Of a stretch of DNA of 51,043 nucleotides, positions 7,322-15,814 are shown in pieces; the stretch's first letter is position 1; each line of letters opens with the position of its first letter. The stretch is from JAGQRJ01 sp041402045 (GTDB taxonomy: Bacteria; Planctomycetota; J058). The notes under the pieces were generated by a model. It made no database searches. It was not told where the DNA came from and was given only the letters and a program-made list of their open reading frames with translations. The translations under genes and the position numbers were made by a program. The stretch lies in assembly GCA_041402045.1 (NCBI GenBank), contig JAWKSZ010000061.1, forward strand, positions 1 through 51,043. Reading direction: 5' to 3'.

Positions 7322-7645
7322 ATGATCGTCCCCCACGAGCGCATTCAGAAGATGTTCACCGAGTCCGCCGAGCGCTGGGAGCGCTGGGCCTCCGACTGGT
7401 GGAGCGACCACCTTCGCAAGCCCGAGACCCTGACCGGCATGGGCGACATGCTCGGCGCCATGTGCACGATCAAGGAGCGCTGGAACAAGGGCCTCGAGCA
7501 GACCTGGGCCCACTGGCGCCTGCCCTCGGCCCTCGACTTCGAGCGGCTCTACGAGCGGATCGGCGACCTGGAGGAGCAGATCGCGCGCCTCGAGGATCAG
7601 CTCGAGGAGACCGCCGCCGCCAAGCCCCAGCCGGTGAAGGCCTAG
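7322..7645 (+). CDS. Small PhaE-like coiled-coil protein
   Basis: A 107-residue protein with Trp-rich N-terminal half (WERWASDWWSDHLRKPETL, W at KERW, TWAHW) and a C-terminal coiled coil (ERIGDLEEQIARLEDQLEET). Class III PHA synthases need a second subunit, PhaE, whose conserved region has a similar Trp-rich stretch and terminal coiled coil; this protein is much shorter than typical PhaE (about 350 residues). Its stop is 3 bp before the phaC start, so it is surely co-translated. It may be the PhaC partner or a granule-binding adaptor. Confidence 0.6.
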   Translation: MIVPHERIQKMFTESAERWERWASDWWSDHLRKPETLTGMGDMLGAMCTIKERWNKGLEQTWAHWRLPSALDFERLYERIGDLEEQIARLEDQLEETAAAKPQPVKA

Positions 7646-7648
7646 CCC

Positions 7649-8712
7649 GTGGCCGACGCTGCGACCCTGGACCCCGCCGCCGAGGCTCAGCGCCTGAAGC
7701 ACGTCGCCGAGGCGACGGTCAAGGCGCTCGAGCTCCTCGCCGGCGCGACCCCCCACGAGGTGATCTGGCGCAAGGGCCCGGTCCGCCTGCGGGCCTACGC
7801 GCCCGAGGGTAAGACCACCCGCGCGCCCCTGCTCCTCGTGACCCCGATCATCAACCGCTACCGGATCGTGGACCTGGCCCCCGAGGGCCTGAGCCTGGTC
7901 CAGGGCCTGACCCAGGCCGGGATCCCGGTCTACGTCGTCGACTGGGGCGACCCCGCGGTGATCGACCGCGGCACCGACTTCAGCGACTACGTGCTGCGCT
8001 ACCTGCCCGCGATCCAGCGGGTGGTCGAGGCCCGGCACCAGGTCCAGTCCCTGGACGTGATCGGCTACTGCCTGGGCGGCACGATCTCGGTGATGTACGC
8101 CGCGCGCTTCCCCGAGCGCGTCAAGCGCCTGATCACCCTGAACACCCCGGTCGACTTCGCCACCGGGCAGCCGTTCATGGACCTCCTCCGGGAGTGGGTC
8201 GACCCGCGCTGGTTCCCGGTGGACCGGATCACCGAGGCCTTCGGCAACATGCCGGGGCGCCTGATCGCCCAGGGCTTCGTGTGGCCGACCCCGGTCGGGT
8301 CCGCGCTGAAGTTCGTCCGCGCCTGGCCGCGCTTCGAGAGCGCCGAGTTCGCCGACTTCTTCAGCGTGCTGGAGTCGTGGAACCAGGACTCGGTCGACGT
8401 CCCCGGCGCCGCCTACCGCACGCTGATCACCCAGCTCTACCGGCAGAACGACCTGATCGAGGGTCGGATCACCCCTCCGCGGCCGCCCCGTGCGCCTGGA
8501 CGCGATCCGCTGCCCGGTGCTCGTGGTGACCTGCTCGGGGGACACGACCTGCCCGCCCGCAGCCGCCCGCGCGCTGCTCGAGAAGGTCTCGACCCCCAAG
8601 GCTCAGCGTGAGGAGCTCGCCCTCAAGGGCGGGCACATCGTCCCGATCGTGGGCAAGAAGGCCCCCGAGCGCTTGCACCCCGGACTGCTGGAGTTCTTGG
8701 AGCAAGCAGTGA
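7649..8712 (+). CDS. phaC: PHA synthase subunit PhaC, class III-like (frameshifted)
   Basis: Polymerises (R)-3-hydroxyacyl-CoA into PHA. From GTG 7649 the product reads cleanly through the PhaC lipase-like box GYCLGG with Cys141 as nucleophile. After an extra base near 8474 it continues in the +1 frame with CSGDTTCPP (Asp) and KGGHIVPIV (His), completing the triad. A second single-base insertion near 8696 would bring the frame to the TGA at 8710-8712, giving about 353 residues, the size of class III PhaC. The end overlaps the next gene as GTGA. The indels are probably sequence errors, since all catalytic residues are kept; a real inactivating mutation cannot be excluded. Confidence 0.75.
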
Positions 8713-9702
8713 AGCTCTCGCTCGCCCGCTCGCGCACCCCGCCGACGTCGTCTCGAGCCATGGCCCCATGCGCGTCCTGCGCTACCGGCCCACGGCTCGC
8801 GGCGAGCACTTCGCGCGCCCCGTGCTCCTCGTGCCCTCGATCATCAACCGGGCTTACATCCTCGACTTGCGCGAGGGTCAGAGCCTGGTGGGGCACCTCC
8901 TGGAGCAGGGCCACGACGTGTTCCTCGTCGACTGGGGCGCGCCGAGCGCGGCGGACGCGCACCTCGACCTCGAGGGCTACGCCGTGCGCCTGCTGCGCAA
9001 GGCGATCCGCGACGCGCGCCAGCAGAGCGGGGCCGACGCGGTGCACCTCTCGGCTACTGCCTGGGCGGGACCTTCGCCCTGATCGCCGGCGCCACCGGCG
9101 TGGCCGGGATCGCCACGATCTGCGCCCTGACCACCCCGGTCGACCTCAGCGACCCGGGCCCCCTCGGGACCCTCACCGACCGCCGCCTCGTCGACGTCGA
9201 GCGCCTGCTCAAGGCCTACCCGATCGTCCCCGGCGGCGCGCTGTGGACCACCTTCCAGGCCCTCGACCCGGTGGGGATCCCGCGCAAGTACCGCGTCCAG
9301 GCCGGGCGCAAGCAGGACCAGGAAGCGCGCGAGCGCTTCGAGGCCCAGGAGGCCTGGCTCAACGACCCGGTCCCCATGACCGCGCGCGTGCTCAAGGACA
9401 TCGTCCACGGCATGTATCGCCAAAACGGCCTGGCCCGCGGTGAGCTCACCGCCGCCGGTCGTCCGATCGACCTCTCGCGCGGGACCCAGCCCGTGCTGAA
9501 CCTGATCGCCACGAAGGACACCCTCGTGCCCCCCTCCTGCTCCTACCCCCTGGGCGACCTGTGGGGCGGGCCGGTCACCGACCGCGAGTTCGAGGCCGGG
9601 CACATTGGCGTCACCGTCGGCTCGCGCGCCAAGCGCGACCTGTGGACGGCCACCCACGAGTGGCTCGCCGCCCACCAAACCACCAAGGAGCTCGTCTCAT
9701 GA
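8709..9702 (+). CDS. phaC: Second PhaC-like synthase (tandem paralogue, frameshifted)
   Basis: About 331 residues when two missing bases (near 8739 and near 9050) are allowed. GTG 8709 overlaps the probable stop of the first phaC. It aligns along its length with the preceding gene: ADVVSSHGPMRVLRYRP, VLLVPSIINRAYILDL, VFLVDWGAPS, then GYCLGG (Cys nucleophile), ATKDTLVPP (Asp) and EAGHIGV (His). The two paralogues differ strongly, so the duplication is old. It could be a second synthase with other chain-length preference, a heteromeric partner, or a PhaC-fold depolymerase/transferase. It ends in an ATGA overlap with the symporter. Confidence 0.7.
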
Positions 9703-11219
9703 TCGCCACCTTCCAAGCGGCCCTCAGCGCCCACCCGCTGGCGTGGTCCCTGTTCGGCGTCTACCTCGCCTTCACCTTCTGGCTGGCCTACCTGGGGCAC
9801 AAGCGCACCAAGTCCTTCGAGGACTTCGCGGTCGGCGGGCGCTCCATGGGCCCCGGGCTGGCCGGCATGACGCTGGGCGCCTGCCTGGCGAGCACCGCGA
9901 CCTTCGTGATCAACCCGGGCTTCGTCTACGCCTACGGCGTGCCGGCCCTCGTCGCCCTGACCCTGCCCCTGTTCGGCGGCGTGTTCGCCGGGCTGGCGGT
10001 GCTCGGCAAGGGCTTCCGCGAGCACGGCAAGCAGGCGACCACGCTCCCGATCTGGATCGGGCAGCGCTACGGGAGCCAAGGGCTCCGCGCCTGGTTCGCC
10101 CTGCTCTCGATCCTGCACGTGTTCTACGTGGTGCTGATCGTGGTCGGCGCGGCGCTGGTCATGAAGAACACCATGGGCCTCAGCTACGGCATGGCCGTGG
10201 CGACCGTGGTCTGCGTGGTGTTCAGCTACGTCTGCTTCGGCGGGACCTACGCCCACGCCTACACCAACACCGCCCAGGGCGCGGTCATGCTCGTGGTCGC
10301 GGCGCTGATCTTCGTGTTCGCCCTCGCCGCGATCGGCGACCCCTCGACCGCCCTCGAGCAGCTCGCCGCCCAGGACCCCCAGCTCACCGGGCTGGTGCAC
10401 ACCAAGAGCCCCTTCTACACCACCCTGTTCGAGGTTCTGGTCTGCCCGTTCGTGATCGGCTTCGCCCTCGTCGCCCAGCCGCACCTCCTGCTCAAGACCC
10501 TCTACCTCAAGGACACCAAGGACCTCGTCGCCTTCGGCGCGACCGGCTTCGGCTGCTTCGTGGTGTTCAGCCTGGTGCTCTTCGGCGGCCTGGCGGCGCG
10601 CCTCGAGTTCGGCGGTGAGCTGGCCCAGGACGCGGCCATGAGCAAGTGGCTGGCCGGCGCCTTCCCGAGCTGGCTGGGCGCGGTGGTCTGCGTGGCGATC
10701 CTCGCCGCGGCCATGTCGACCCTCGACGGGCTCCTCGTCGCGGTGTCCGCGATCGTGGGCGGCGACCTGGTCGCGCACCCGACCGTCGCCGAGACCCTGG
10801 GCGTGGCCCCCGAGCGCCGCAACGCCCTCGCGCTGTGGGCGGGCCGCGGCACGATCGTGGTCCTGGGCGTGATCGCCTGGGTCGTGGCGCTGAACCCGCC
10901 GACGCTGGTCGGGATCTTCGGCACGATCGGCACCTACGGGCTGCTCGTGGCGAGCCTCCCCGCGGTGCTGTTCGGCGTGCTGCTCAAGAACCCGCTCAAG
11001 TCTCGCGGGATCTGGGTCGGCTCGATCGTGGGCCTGGCCGTGCACCTCGGCCTCTACTACAGCGGCTGGTCGATCAACACCGGCCTGACCGCGACCCTGG
11101 CGCTGTTCGCCGCCCTGCCGGCGACCTTCGTCGCGGGCTGGAGCCCCGCCCCGGCCGAGGCCGCCTGCGAGGACGAGCCCACCACCCCCACCCCGTCGCA
11201 GCGCCTGGTGGCTGCCTAG
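9699..11219 (+). CDS. Sodium:solute symporter (SSS family)
   Basis: A 506-residue polytopic inner-membrane protein with about 13 hydrophobic helices. TKSFEDFAVGGRSMGPG near residues 33-48 and the GACLASTATFVI segment are the N-terminal SSS signature (PutP/PanF/ActP group). Such carriers import small solutes with Na+. Wedged between phaC and an acyl-CoA ligase, with translational coupling to phaC2, a monocarboxylate such as 3-hydroxybutyrate or another short hydroxyacid is the most natural substrate, but the family covers amino acids, sugars and vitamins too. The ATG at 9699 (ATGA overlap) was taken as start. Confidence 0.85.
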   Translation: MIATFQAALSAHPLAWSLFGVYLAFTFWLAYLGHKRTKSFEDFAVGGRSMGPGLAGMTLGACLASTATFVINPGFVYAYGVPALVALTLPLFGGVFAGLAVLGKGFREHGKQATTLPIWIGQRYGSQGLRAWFALLSILHVFYVVLIVVGAALVMKNTMGLSYGMAVATVVCVVFSYVCFGGTYAHAYTNTAQGAVMLVVAALIFVFALAAIGDPSTALEQLAAQDPQLTGLVHTKSPFYTTLFEVLVCPFVIGFALVAQPHLLLKTLYLKDTKDLVAFGATGFGCFVVFSLVLFGGLAARLEFGGELAQDAAMSKWLAGAFPSWLGAVVCVAILAAAMSTLDGLLVAVSAIVGGDLVAHPTVAETLGVAPERRNALALWAGRGTIVVLGVIAWVVALNPPTLVGIFGTIGTYGLLVASLPAVLFGVLLKNPLKSRGIWVGSIVGLAVHLGLYYSGWSINTGLTATLALFAALPATFVAGWSPAPAEAACEDEPTTPTPSQRLVAA

Positions 11220-11232
11220 TTCTGATTTCATG

Positions 11233-11253
11233 GGGGCCTCTCCGAGGCCCCCT
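11233..11253 (+). terminator. Hairpin between symporter and acyl-CoA ligase genes
   Basis: GGGGGCCTC (11233-11241) pairs perfectly with GAGGCCCCC (11245-11253) around a 3-nt loop, 13 bp after the symporter stop. Confidence 0.6.
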
Positions 11254-11286
11254 CGCCCCACCGCCCAACCCACCCTGGAGGTCGTC

Positions 11287-12732
11287 ATGTCCCTTGGAGT
11301 CTGGCTCGAGAAGTGGAACCGCTTCGGACCGGAGCGTATCGCCCTCGTCGACGCCGCCAGCGGCCGGCGCCTGAGCTACGCCGAGCTCCACGACCGCACC
11401 CAGCGCCGCGCGCTGTGGCTGCAGGAGCGCGGGGTCGGCCCCGGCGACCGGGTGGCTTGGACCGCCAAGAACGAGCCCGAGTTCTTCGAGCTCCTGTTCG
11501 CCTGCGCCCGGCTGGGGGCGATCCTGGTCCCCGTGAACTGGCGCCTGGCGGCCCCCGAGGTCGAGTGGATCCTCGGCAACTGCCGGCCCACGGTGACCGT
11601 CGGCGCCGAGGAGCTGAAGCTCGAGCTGGACATGCGCGGCCCCACGCCTCGGATCCCGGCGGCGGCGGTCGAGGACGCGACCCCGCTCATGATCCTCTAC
11701 ACCTCGGGCACGACCGGCCGCCCCAAGGGCGCGCTCCTGACCCACGGCTCGATCACCGCCAACAGCCTGAACACCACGATCGCCTGCGACCTGCGCGCCG
11801 ACGACAGCACCGTCACCTACACGCCCCTGTTCCACACCGGCGCGGTGAACGTGCTCTCGCTGCCGCTCCTGCACCGCGGGGGCAAGGTGGTCCTGCTCCC
11901 CGGCTTCGACGCCGAGGCGATCCTCGAGTGGGGCGCCCTCGAGCGCTGCACGATCCTGTTCGGCGTGCCCACGACCTTCGAAATGCTGCGCGACACGCCG
12001 GGCTTCGCCCAGGCGGACCTCTCCGCGGTGCGCTTCGCGCTCTGCGGCGGCGCGCCCTGTCCGCTGGGCCTGATCGAGGACTACGCCGCCAAGGGCGTGG
12101 TCTTCCGTCAGGGCTACGGCCTGACCGAGGTCGGCCCCAACTGCTTCTCGCTGCCGCCGGAGGACGCGGTGCGCAAGGCAGGGACCGTGGGCTTCCCGGT
12201 TATGCACTGCCTGGCGCGGGTCGTCGGCGCCGACGGCGAGGACGTGGCCCAGGGCGAGGTTGGCGAGCTGTGGCTCAAGGGCCCCCACGTCTGCGGCGGG
12301 TATTGGGAGAACCCGGACGCCACCGCGGCGGCGCTCAAGGACGGCTGGTGGGCCACCGGCGACCTGTTCGAGGTCGACACCGACGGCTACTTCCGCGTGG
12401 TCGGGCGCAAGAAGGAGATGTTCATTTCGGGCGGGGAGAACGTCTACCCGGCCGAGGTCGAGCAGGCGATCCTCCAGCACCCGGCGGTCAAGCAGTGCGC
12501 CGTGCTCGGCATGCCCGACGCCACCTGGGGCGAGGTCGGCTGCGCGTTCCTCGTGCTCGACGCCGGTCAGAGCGTGACTCAGGACGAGCTGCGCAGCTAC
12601 CTCCGCGAGCGGATCGCGGGCTACAAGGTCCCCAAGGCGGTGCGCGTGCTCGACGAGCTGCCGCAGACCGCCTCGGGCAAGGTCTCCCGCCCCGAGCTGC
12701 AGAAGCTCCTGCCCCAGCCCCAGGAGGTGTAG
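11287..12732 (+). CDS. Acyl-CoA synthetase (AMP-binding family)
   Basis: A 481-residue ANL-superfamily ligase that activates a carboxylic acid to its CoA thioester with ATP. The P-loop YTSGTTGRPKG starts at residue 138; GYGLTE (A5), WWATGDLFEVDTDGYFRVVGR (A7-A8), ISGGENVYPAEVE and the catalytic-Lys motif TASGKVSR near the C-terminus are all present. It is slightly shorter than the usual 500-550. The start codon follows GGAGGTCGTC. Between a symporter and a PhaB-like reductase it is well placed to activate imported hydroxy- or fatty acids for PHA synthesis. The exact acid cannot be read from the sequence. Confidence 0.9.
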   Translation: MSLGVWLEKWNRFGPERIALVDAASGRRLSYAELHDRTQRRALWLQERGVGPGDRVAWTAKNEPEFFELLFACARLGAILVPVNWRLAAPEVEWILGNCRPTVTVGAEELKLELDMRGPTPRIPAAAVEDATPLMILYTSGTTGRPKGALLTHGSITANSLNTTIACDLRADDSTVTYTPLFHTGAVNVLSLPLLHRGGKVVLLPGFDAEAILEWGALERCTILFGVPTTFEMLRDTPGFAQADLSAVRFALCGGAPCPLGLIEDYAAKGVVFRQGYGLTEVGPNCFSLPPEDAVRKAGTVGFPVMHCLARVVGADGEDVAQGEVGELWLKGPHVCGGYWENPDATAAALKDGWWATGDLFEVDTDGYFRVVGRKKEMFISGGENVYPAEVEQAILQHPAVKQCAVLGMPDATWGEVGCAFLVLDAGQSVTQDELRSYLRERIAGYKVPKAVRVLDELPQTASGKVSRPELQKLLPQPQEV

Positions 12733-12733
12733 C

Positions 12734-13834
12734 GTGCTGCGCTCCGTCAAGGTCCTGCTCTGCCTGGCGGCGCTGTGCGCCGCGCCGACCCTGGCCCTGG
12801 ACGAGGTCGTCACCAAGCGCGTGTTCCGCCAGGCGAACTTCACCTTCGCGAGCGGCGAGACGATCCCCGAGCTGCGCCTGGGCGTCGAGACCTACGGTCG
12901 GATCAACGACACCGCCGACAACGTGGTCCTGATCTGCCACTTCTTCGCCGGCGACAGCCACGCCGCGGGCAAGTACCCCAACGGCCGCGTGGGCTGGTGG
13001 GACGAGCTGATCGGGCCCGGCAAGCCGATCGACACCGACCGCTATTTCGTCGTGTGCACGGACCTCTTGAGCGGCATGCTGGTCAAGGTCGACACGGTGG
13101 TCACGACCGGCCCTCGCAGCCTGGATCCGCGCACCGGCGAGCCCTACGGCCCTCGCTTCCCCCAGGTCAGTTGGCGCGACCAGGTCGCCGCCCAGCGCGC
13201 GGTGCTCGACGCCTTCGGCGTGCGCCACCTGAAGCTGGTGACCGGACCCTCCATGGGCGGCATGCTCGCGCTGCAGTGGGCGGTGACCCACCCGGGCTAC
13301 ATGGACGCGGTGCTGGCGGTCTCCGCCCCGATCGAGTTCAGCGATCAGGAGCGCCTCGGCTTCCAGAGCTCCGGCGCGGCGATCCGCTCGGACCCGCTGT
13401 GGCTGTTCGGCGACTACCTGCGCTACGGCGTCGAGCCGGACTACGGCATGGCCTGGGCGCTCTACGGGCTGAGCGACCTCAGCAACGGCGAGGCCTTCTT
13501 CCTCCCGTTCCGCTGGGGGACCTACCTGCGCGAGGCCCGGCGCTACGACGCGAACCACTACCTGCAGACGATCAACCTGCACACGGCCTACGCCCTCGGC
13601 TCCGAATACGGGAGTATGCAGTTGGGCATGCGGCGGATCACCGCGCCGGTGGTCCTCCTCGGCTCGGAGGACGACGACTTCATTTCCCCCGACGACCTCG
13701 AGGACGCCGCGTCGTCCCTGCGCGCAGCGGGCGTGCGGGCGCAGCGGGTCCTCTTCGCCGGACAACACGGGCACCTGAGCTGCCTGGAAGACCTCGACGA
13801 GCTCGCGGCGCCCGTGCGCGCGGTCTTGCGCTAG
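12734..13834 (+). CDS. Exported MetX-like alpha/beta hydrolase
   Basis: A 366-residue member of the homoserine O-acetyltransferase (MetX)-like family: FASGETIPELRLGVETYG, ICHFFAGDSHAAG, FVVCTDLL, the nucleophile elbow GPSMGG (Ser173), GSEDDDFISP (Asp) and QHGHLSCL (His). Unlike biosynthetic MetX it begins with a clear signal peptide (MLRSVKVLLCLAALCAAPTLA), so it acts outside the cytoplasm, where acetyl-CoA is not available. It is therefore more likely an esterase of this fold. GTG 12734 lies one base after the ligase stop. Secreted MetX-like proteins are known in several phyla but are poorly characterised. Confidence 0.8.
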   Translation: MLRSVKVLLCLAALCAAPTLALDEVVTKRVFRQANFTFASGETIPELRLGVETYGRINDTADNVVLICHFFAGDSHAAGKYPNGRVGWWDELIGPGKPIDTDRYFVVCTDLLSGMLVKVDTVVTTGPRSLDPRTGEPYGPRFPQVSWRDQVAAQRAVLDAFGVRHLKLVTGPSMGGMLALQWAVTHPGYMDAVLAVSAPIEFSDQERLGFQSSGAAIRSDPLWLFGDYLRYGVEPDYGMAWALYGLSDLSNGEAFFLPFRWGTYLREARRYDANHYLQTINLHTAYALGSEYGSMQLGMRRITAPVVLLGSEDDDFISPDDLEDAASSLRAAGVRAQRVLFAGQHGHLSCLEDLDELAAPVRAVLR

Positions 13835-13862
13835 AGAACAGAAGAGACCAAGGAGTCACACC

Positions 13863-14633
13863 ATGAAGTTGGAAGCAGTCAAGGCGATCGTCACCGGCGC
13901 CGGGAGCGGCATGGGCCGCGCGTTCGCCCTCAACCTGGCGCAGGGCGGGGCCTCCGTCGTCGTCGCCGACGTGTCCGCCGAGGGGATCGGCGAGACCCTG
14001 ACCCTGGGTGCGAACCTCCCCGGCAAGCTCTACGCCTGCGAGGCGGACGTGAGCTCGGAGGAGAGCGTGACCGCGCTGATCAAGCGCGCCGCCGAGGACA
14101 TGGGCGGGCTGAACGTGCTCGTCAACAACGCGGGGATCTTCCGCGACGGGCTCCTGGTCAAGGTCGACAAGACGTCGGGCAAGGTCGAGAAGACCCTGAG
14201 CCTCGACGCCTGGAACAAGGTGCTCGCCGTCGACCTCACCGGGCCCTTCCTCTGCACCCGCGAGTTCGCCAAGCAGGTGATCGACTCGGGCACCGACCGC
14301 TCGGTGGTGATCAACATTTCCTCGGTCTCCCGCGCCGGCAATCGCGGCCAGAGCAACTACTCCGCCGCCAAGGCCGGCCTCGTGGCCGACACCAAGCTCT
14401 GGGCCGAGGAGCTCGCCCGCTACGGGATCCGCGTGGGCGCCGTCGCCCCCGGGTTCATCGAGACCCCGATCCTGCAGGGCATGCGCCCCGACATGCTCGA
14501 GGCCATGGTCAGCCAGGTCCCCATGCGCCGCGTGGGCAAGCCCGAGGAGATCTACCAGGGCGTGAAGTTCATCATCGAGTGCGACTACTTCACCGGTCGC
14601 TGCCTCGACATCGACGGCGGCCTGCACCTGTAG
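13863..14633 (+). CDS. SDR reductase, FabG/PhaB-like
   Basis: A 256-residue classical short-chain dehydrogenase: TGAGSGMGRA (cofactor loop), D61-region CEADVSS, NNAGIFRDG, active site Ser in INISSVSR, YSAAK (Y166, K170) and APGFIETP. The sequence ends in the usual DGGLHL. In this place it may be the acetoacetyl-CoA or 3-oxoacyl reductase that feeds (R)-3-hydroxyacyl-CoA to PhaC, or a 3-hydroxybutyrate dehydrogenase working in the other direction; family sequence alone does not separate these. The ATG at 13863 follows AAGGAG. A strong hairpin follows the stop. Confidence 0.85.
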   Translation: MKLEAVKAIVTGAGSGMGRAFALNLAQGGASVVVADVSAEGIGETLTLGANLPGKLYACEADVSSEESVTALIKRAAEDMGGLNVLVNNAGIFRDGLLVKVDKTSGKVEKTLSLDAWNKVLAVDLTGPFLCTREFAKQVIDSGTDRSVVINISSVSRAGNRGQSNYSAAKAGLVADTKLWAEELARYGIRVGAVAPGFIETPILQGMRPDMLEAMVSQVPMRRVGKPEEIYQGVKFIIECDYFTGRCLDIDGGLHL

Positions 14634-14642
14634 GCCTCCCAG

Positions 14643-14665
14643 GGGCGGGGCAGCCTGCCCCGCCC
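14643..14665 (+). terminator. Terminator hairpin after the SDR gene
   Basis: An 11-bp perfect inverted repeat (GGGCGGGGCAG at 14643-14653, complement at 14655-14665) begins 10 bp after the stop. It probably ends the main PHA transcript. Confidence 0.65.
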
Positions 14666-14685
14666 GCCGCACCGCCAGGTGTGGA

Positions 14686-14748
14686 AATGCGTGCCGTCGT
14701 CGGTGAAACGCGCCCCCGTCAGGCCCGGTCCCAGCGACGGCACGCATT
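14686..14748. repeat. 14-bp perfect inverted repeat with 35-nt loop
   Basis: AATGCGTGCCGTCG (14686-14699) is matched exactly by CGACGGCACGCATT (14735-14748). It is less GC-rich at its tips than its surroundings and unlike the terminator hairpins here. It resembles a REP/IS200-type palindrome or a small structured RNA element. Confidence 0.5.
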
Positions 14749-14796
14749 GAGTTTAGGGCTGCCTGCCGGTGGCTCGGAGACTGCTTTGGAGAGGCC

Positions 14797-15807
14797 ATGA
14801 TCCAGCGCACCGCCCTCACCTCGCTCCTGATCCTGCTCGCCGCCCTCAGCGCCTTCGCCCAAGGCCTGGAGGAGCTGGCCCCGACCCCCACGGCACGGCA
14901 CTACCGCCTGACCGAGGACGCGAGCAGCGACACGGCGCGCTTCGACCTCGACCTGCCCAAGACCCAAACCCCGACCGGCGGGTTCCCGACGGTGGTGATC
15001 GTGCCCGGCCTCGGCTGCCAGGCCGAGGACTACTCGATCGTGCGCAAGCGCCTCGTCGACGAGGGCTACGCCGTCGCCACCTTCGAGTGGAAGGACAACG
15101 AGGACTACGACGCCAGCGACTGGGACGCGCGGCTGGAGGTCATGACCGACCTGCTCCTGGCCGAGGACCAGGCCGCCCAGAGCGCGCTCCGCGGCCGGAT
15201 CGACGAGGACCGGCTGGGGATCCTGGGGCACTCCCTCGGCGGCTCGGTGGCGGTCGTCGCCGCGGCCCGCGACCGGCGCTTCAAGGCCCTGGCGGTGTTC
15301 GGGCCCGGCGGGCGCGAGACCGACTTCCTCGACCACGCCGACCGCCTGCGGCTTCCGGTGATCGCGATCGACGGGAGCTTGGACAAGGTCACCCCGCCGG
15401 ACGAGGCCAGCGGCGTCGTGCTCGAGCGCGCAAACACCCGCTACACCGCGCACGTGATCATTGCCGACGGCAGCCACCCCAACTGCCCCGCCGACTTCAA
15501 CGCCGACTACATTCGCGACTCCGGACGCTTCGTGTGGAAGGCCATTCCCTTCTGGCCCTTCTACACCTACGCCTACGAGTTCCCGATCATTGAGGGCGTG
15601 ACCCCGCTCCCCGGTCGCACCCAGCGCGCGATCGCGTTCCCCTACCTCGTGGGATGGTTCGACCGCTTCGTGGCGGGGGACGCGAACGCGCTGGACGTCG
15701 TTGCCCGGGGCGAAGACGAGCTGGCCCAGGGCAAGCTGACCCGCGCCAGCTTCAGCGCCGCGGTCAAGGGCACCGTCGGCGTGACCGGCGGCCTGGGCGG
15801 GCAGTAG
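14797..15807 (+). CDS. Exported alpha/beta hydrolase (dienelactone-hydrolase/polyester-hydrolase-like)
   Basis: A 336-residue protein with a signal peptide (residues 1-22, ending AFAQ). VVIVPGLGCQAEDY forms the oxyanion loop, GHSLGG holds the nucleophile Ser146, IDGSLDKVTPP the Asp and IADGSHPNC the His. This arrangement is that of the chlorophyllase/PET-hydrolase-like branch, secreted esterases acting on polyesters, lipids or small esters. The gene has its own leader after a terminator and a palindrome. It is the third exported hydrolase in this locus, consistent with extracellular polyester or lipid breakdown. Convergent with the kinase gene, 7 bp apart. Confidence 0.75.
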   Translation: MIQRTALTSLLILLAALSAFAQGLEELAPTPTARHYRLTEDASSDTARFDLDLPKTQTPTGGFPTVVIVPGLGCQAEDYSIVRKRLVDEGYAVATFEWKDNEDYDASDWDARLEVMTDLLLAEDQAAQSALRGRIDEDRLGILGHSLGGSVAVVAAARDRRFKALAVFGPGGRETDFLDHADRLRLPVIAIDGSLDKVTPPDEASGVVLERANTRYTAHVIIADGSHPNCPADFNADYIRDSGRFVWKAIPFWPFYTYAYEFPIIEGVTPLPGRTQRAIAFPYLVGWFDRFVAGDANALDVVARGEDELAQGKLTRASFSAAVKGTVGVTGGLGGQ

Positions 15808-15814
15808 GCCTCGC

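Noticed and set aside
9543..12843. Long minus-strand open frames opposite symporter and acyl-CoA ligase
   Set aside because: Low-complexity His/Gly/Arg/Glu products typical of third-position shadow; the plus strand has full family signatures and operon overlaps.
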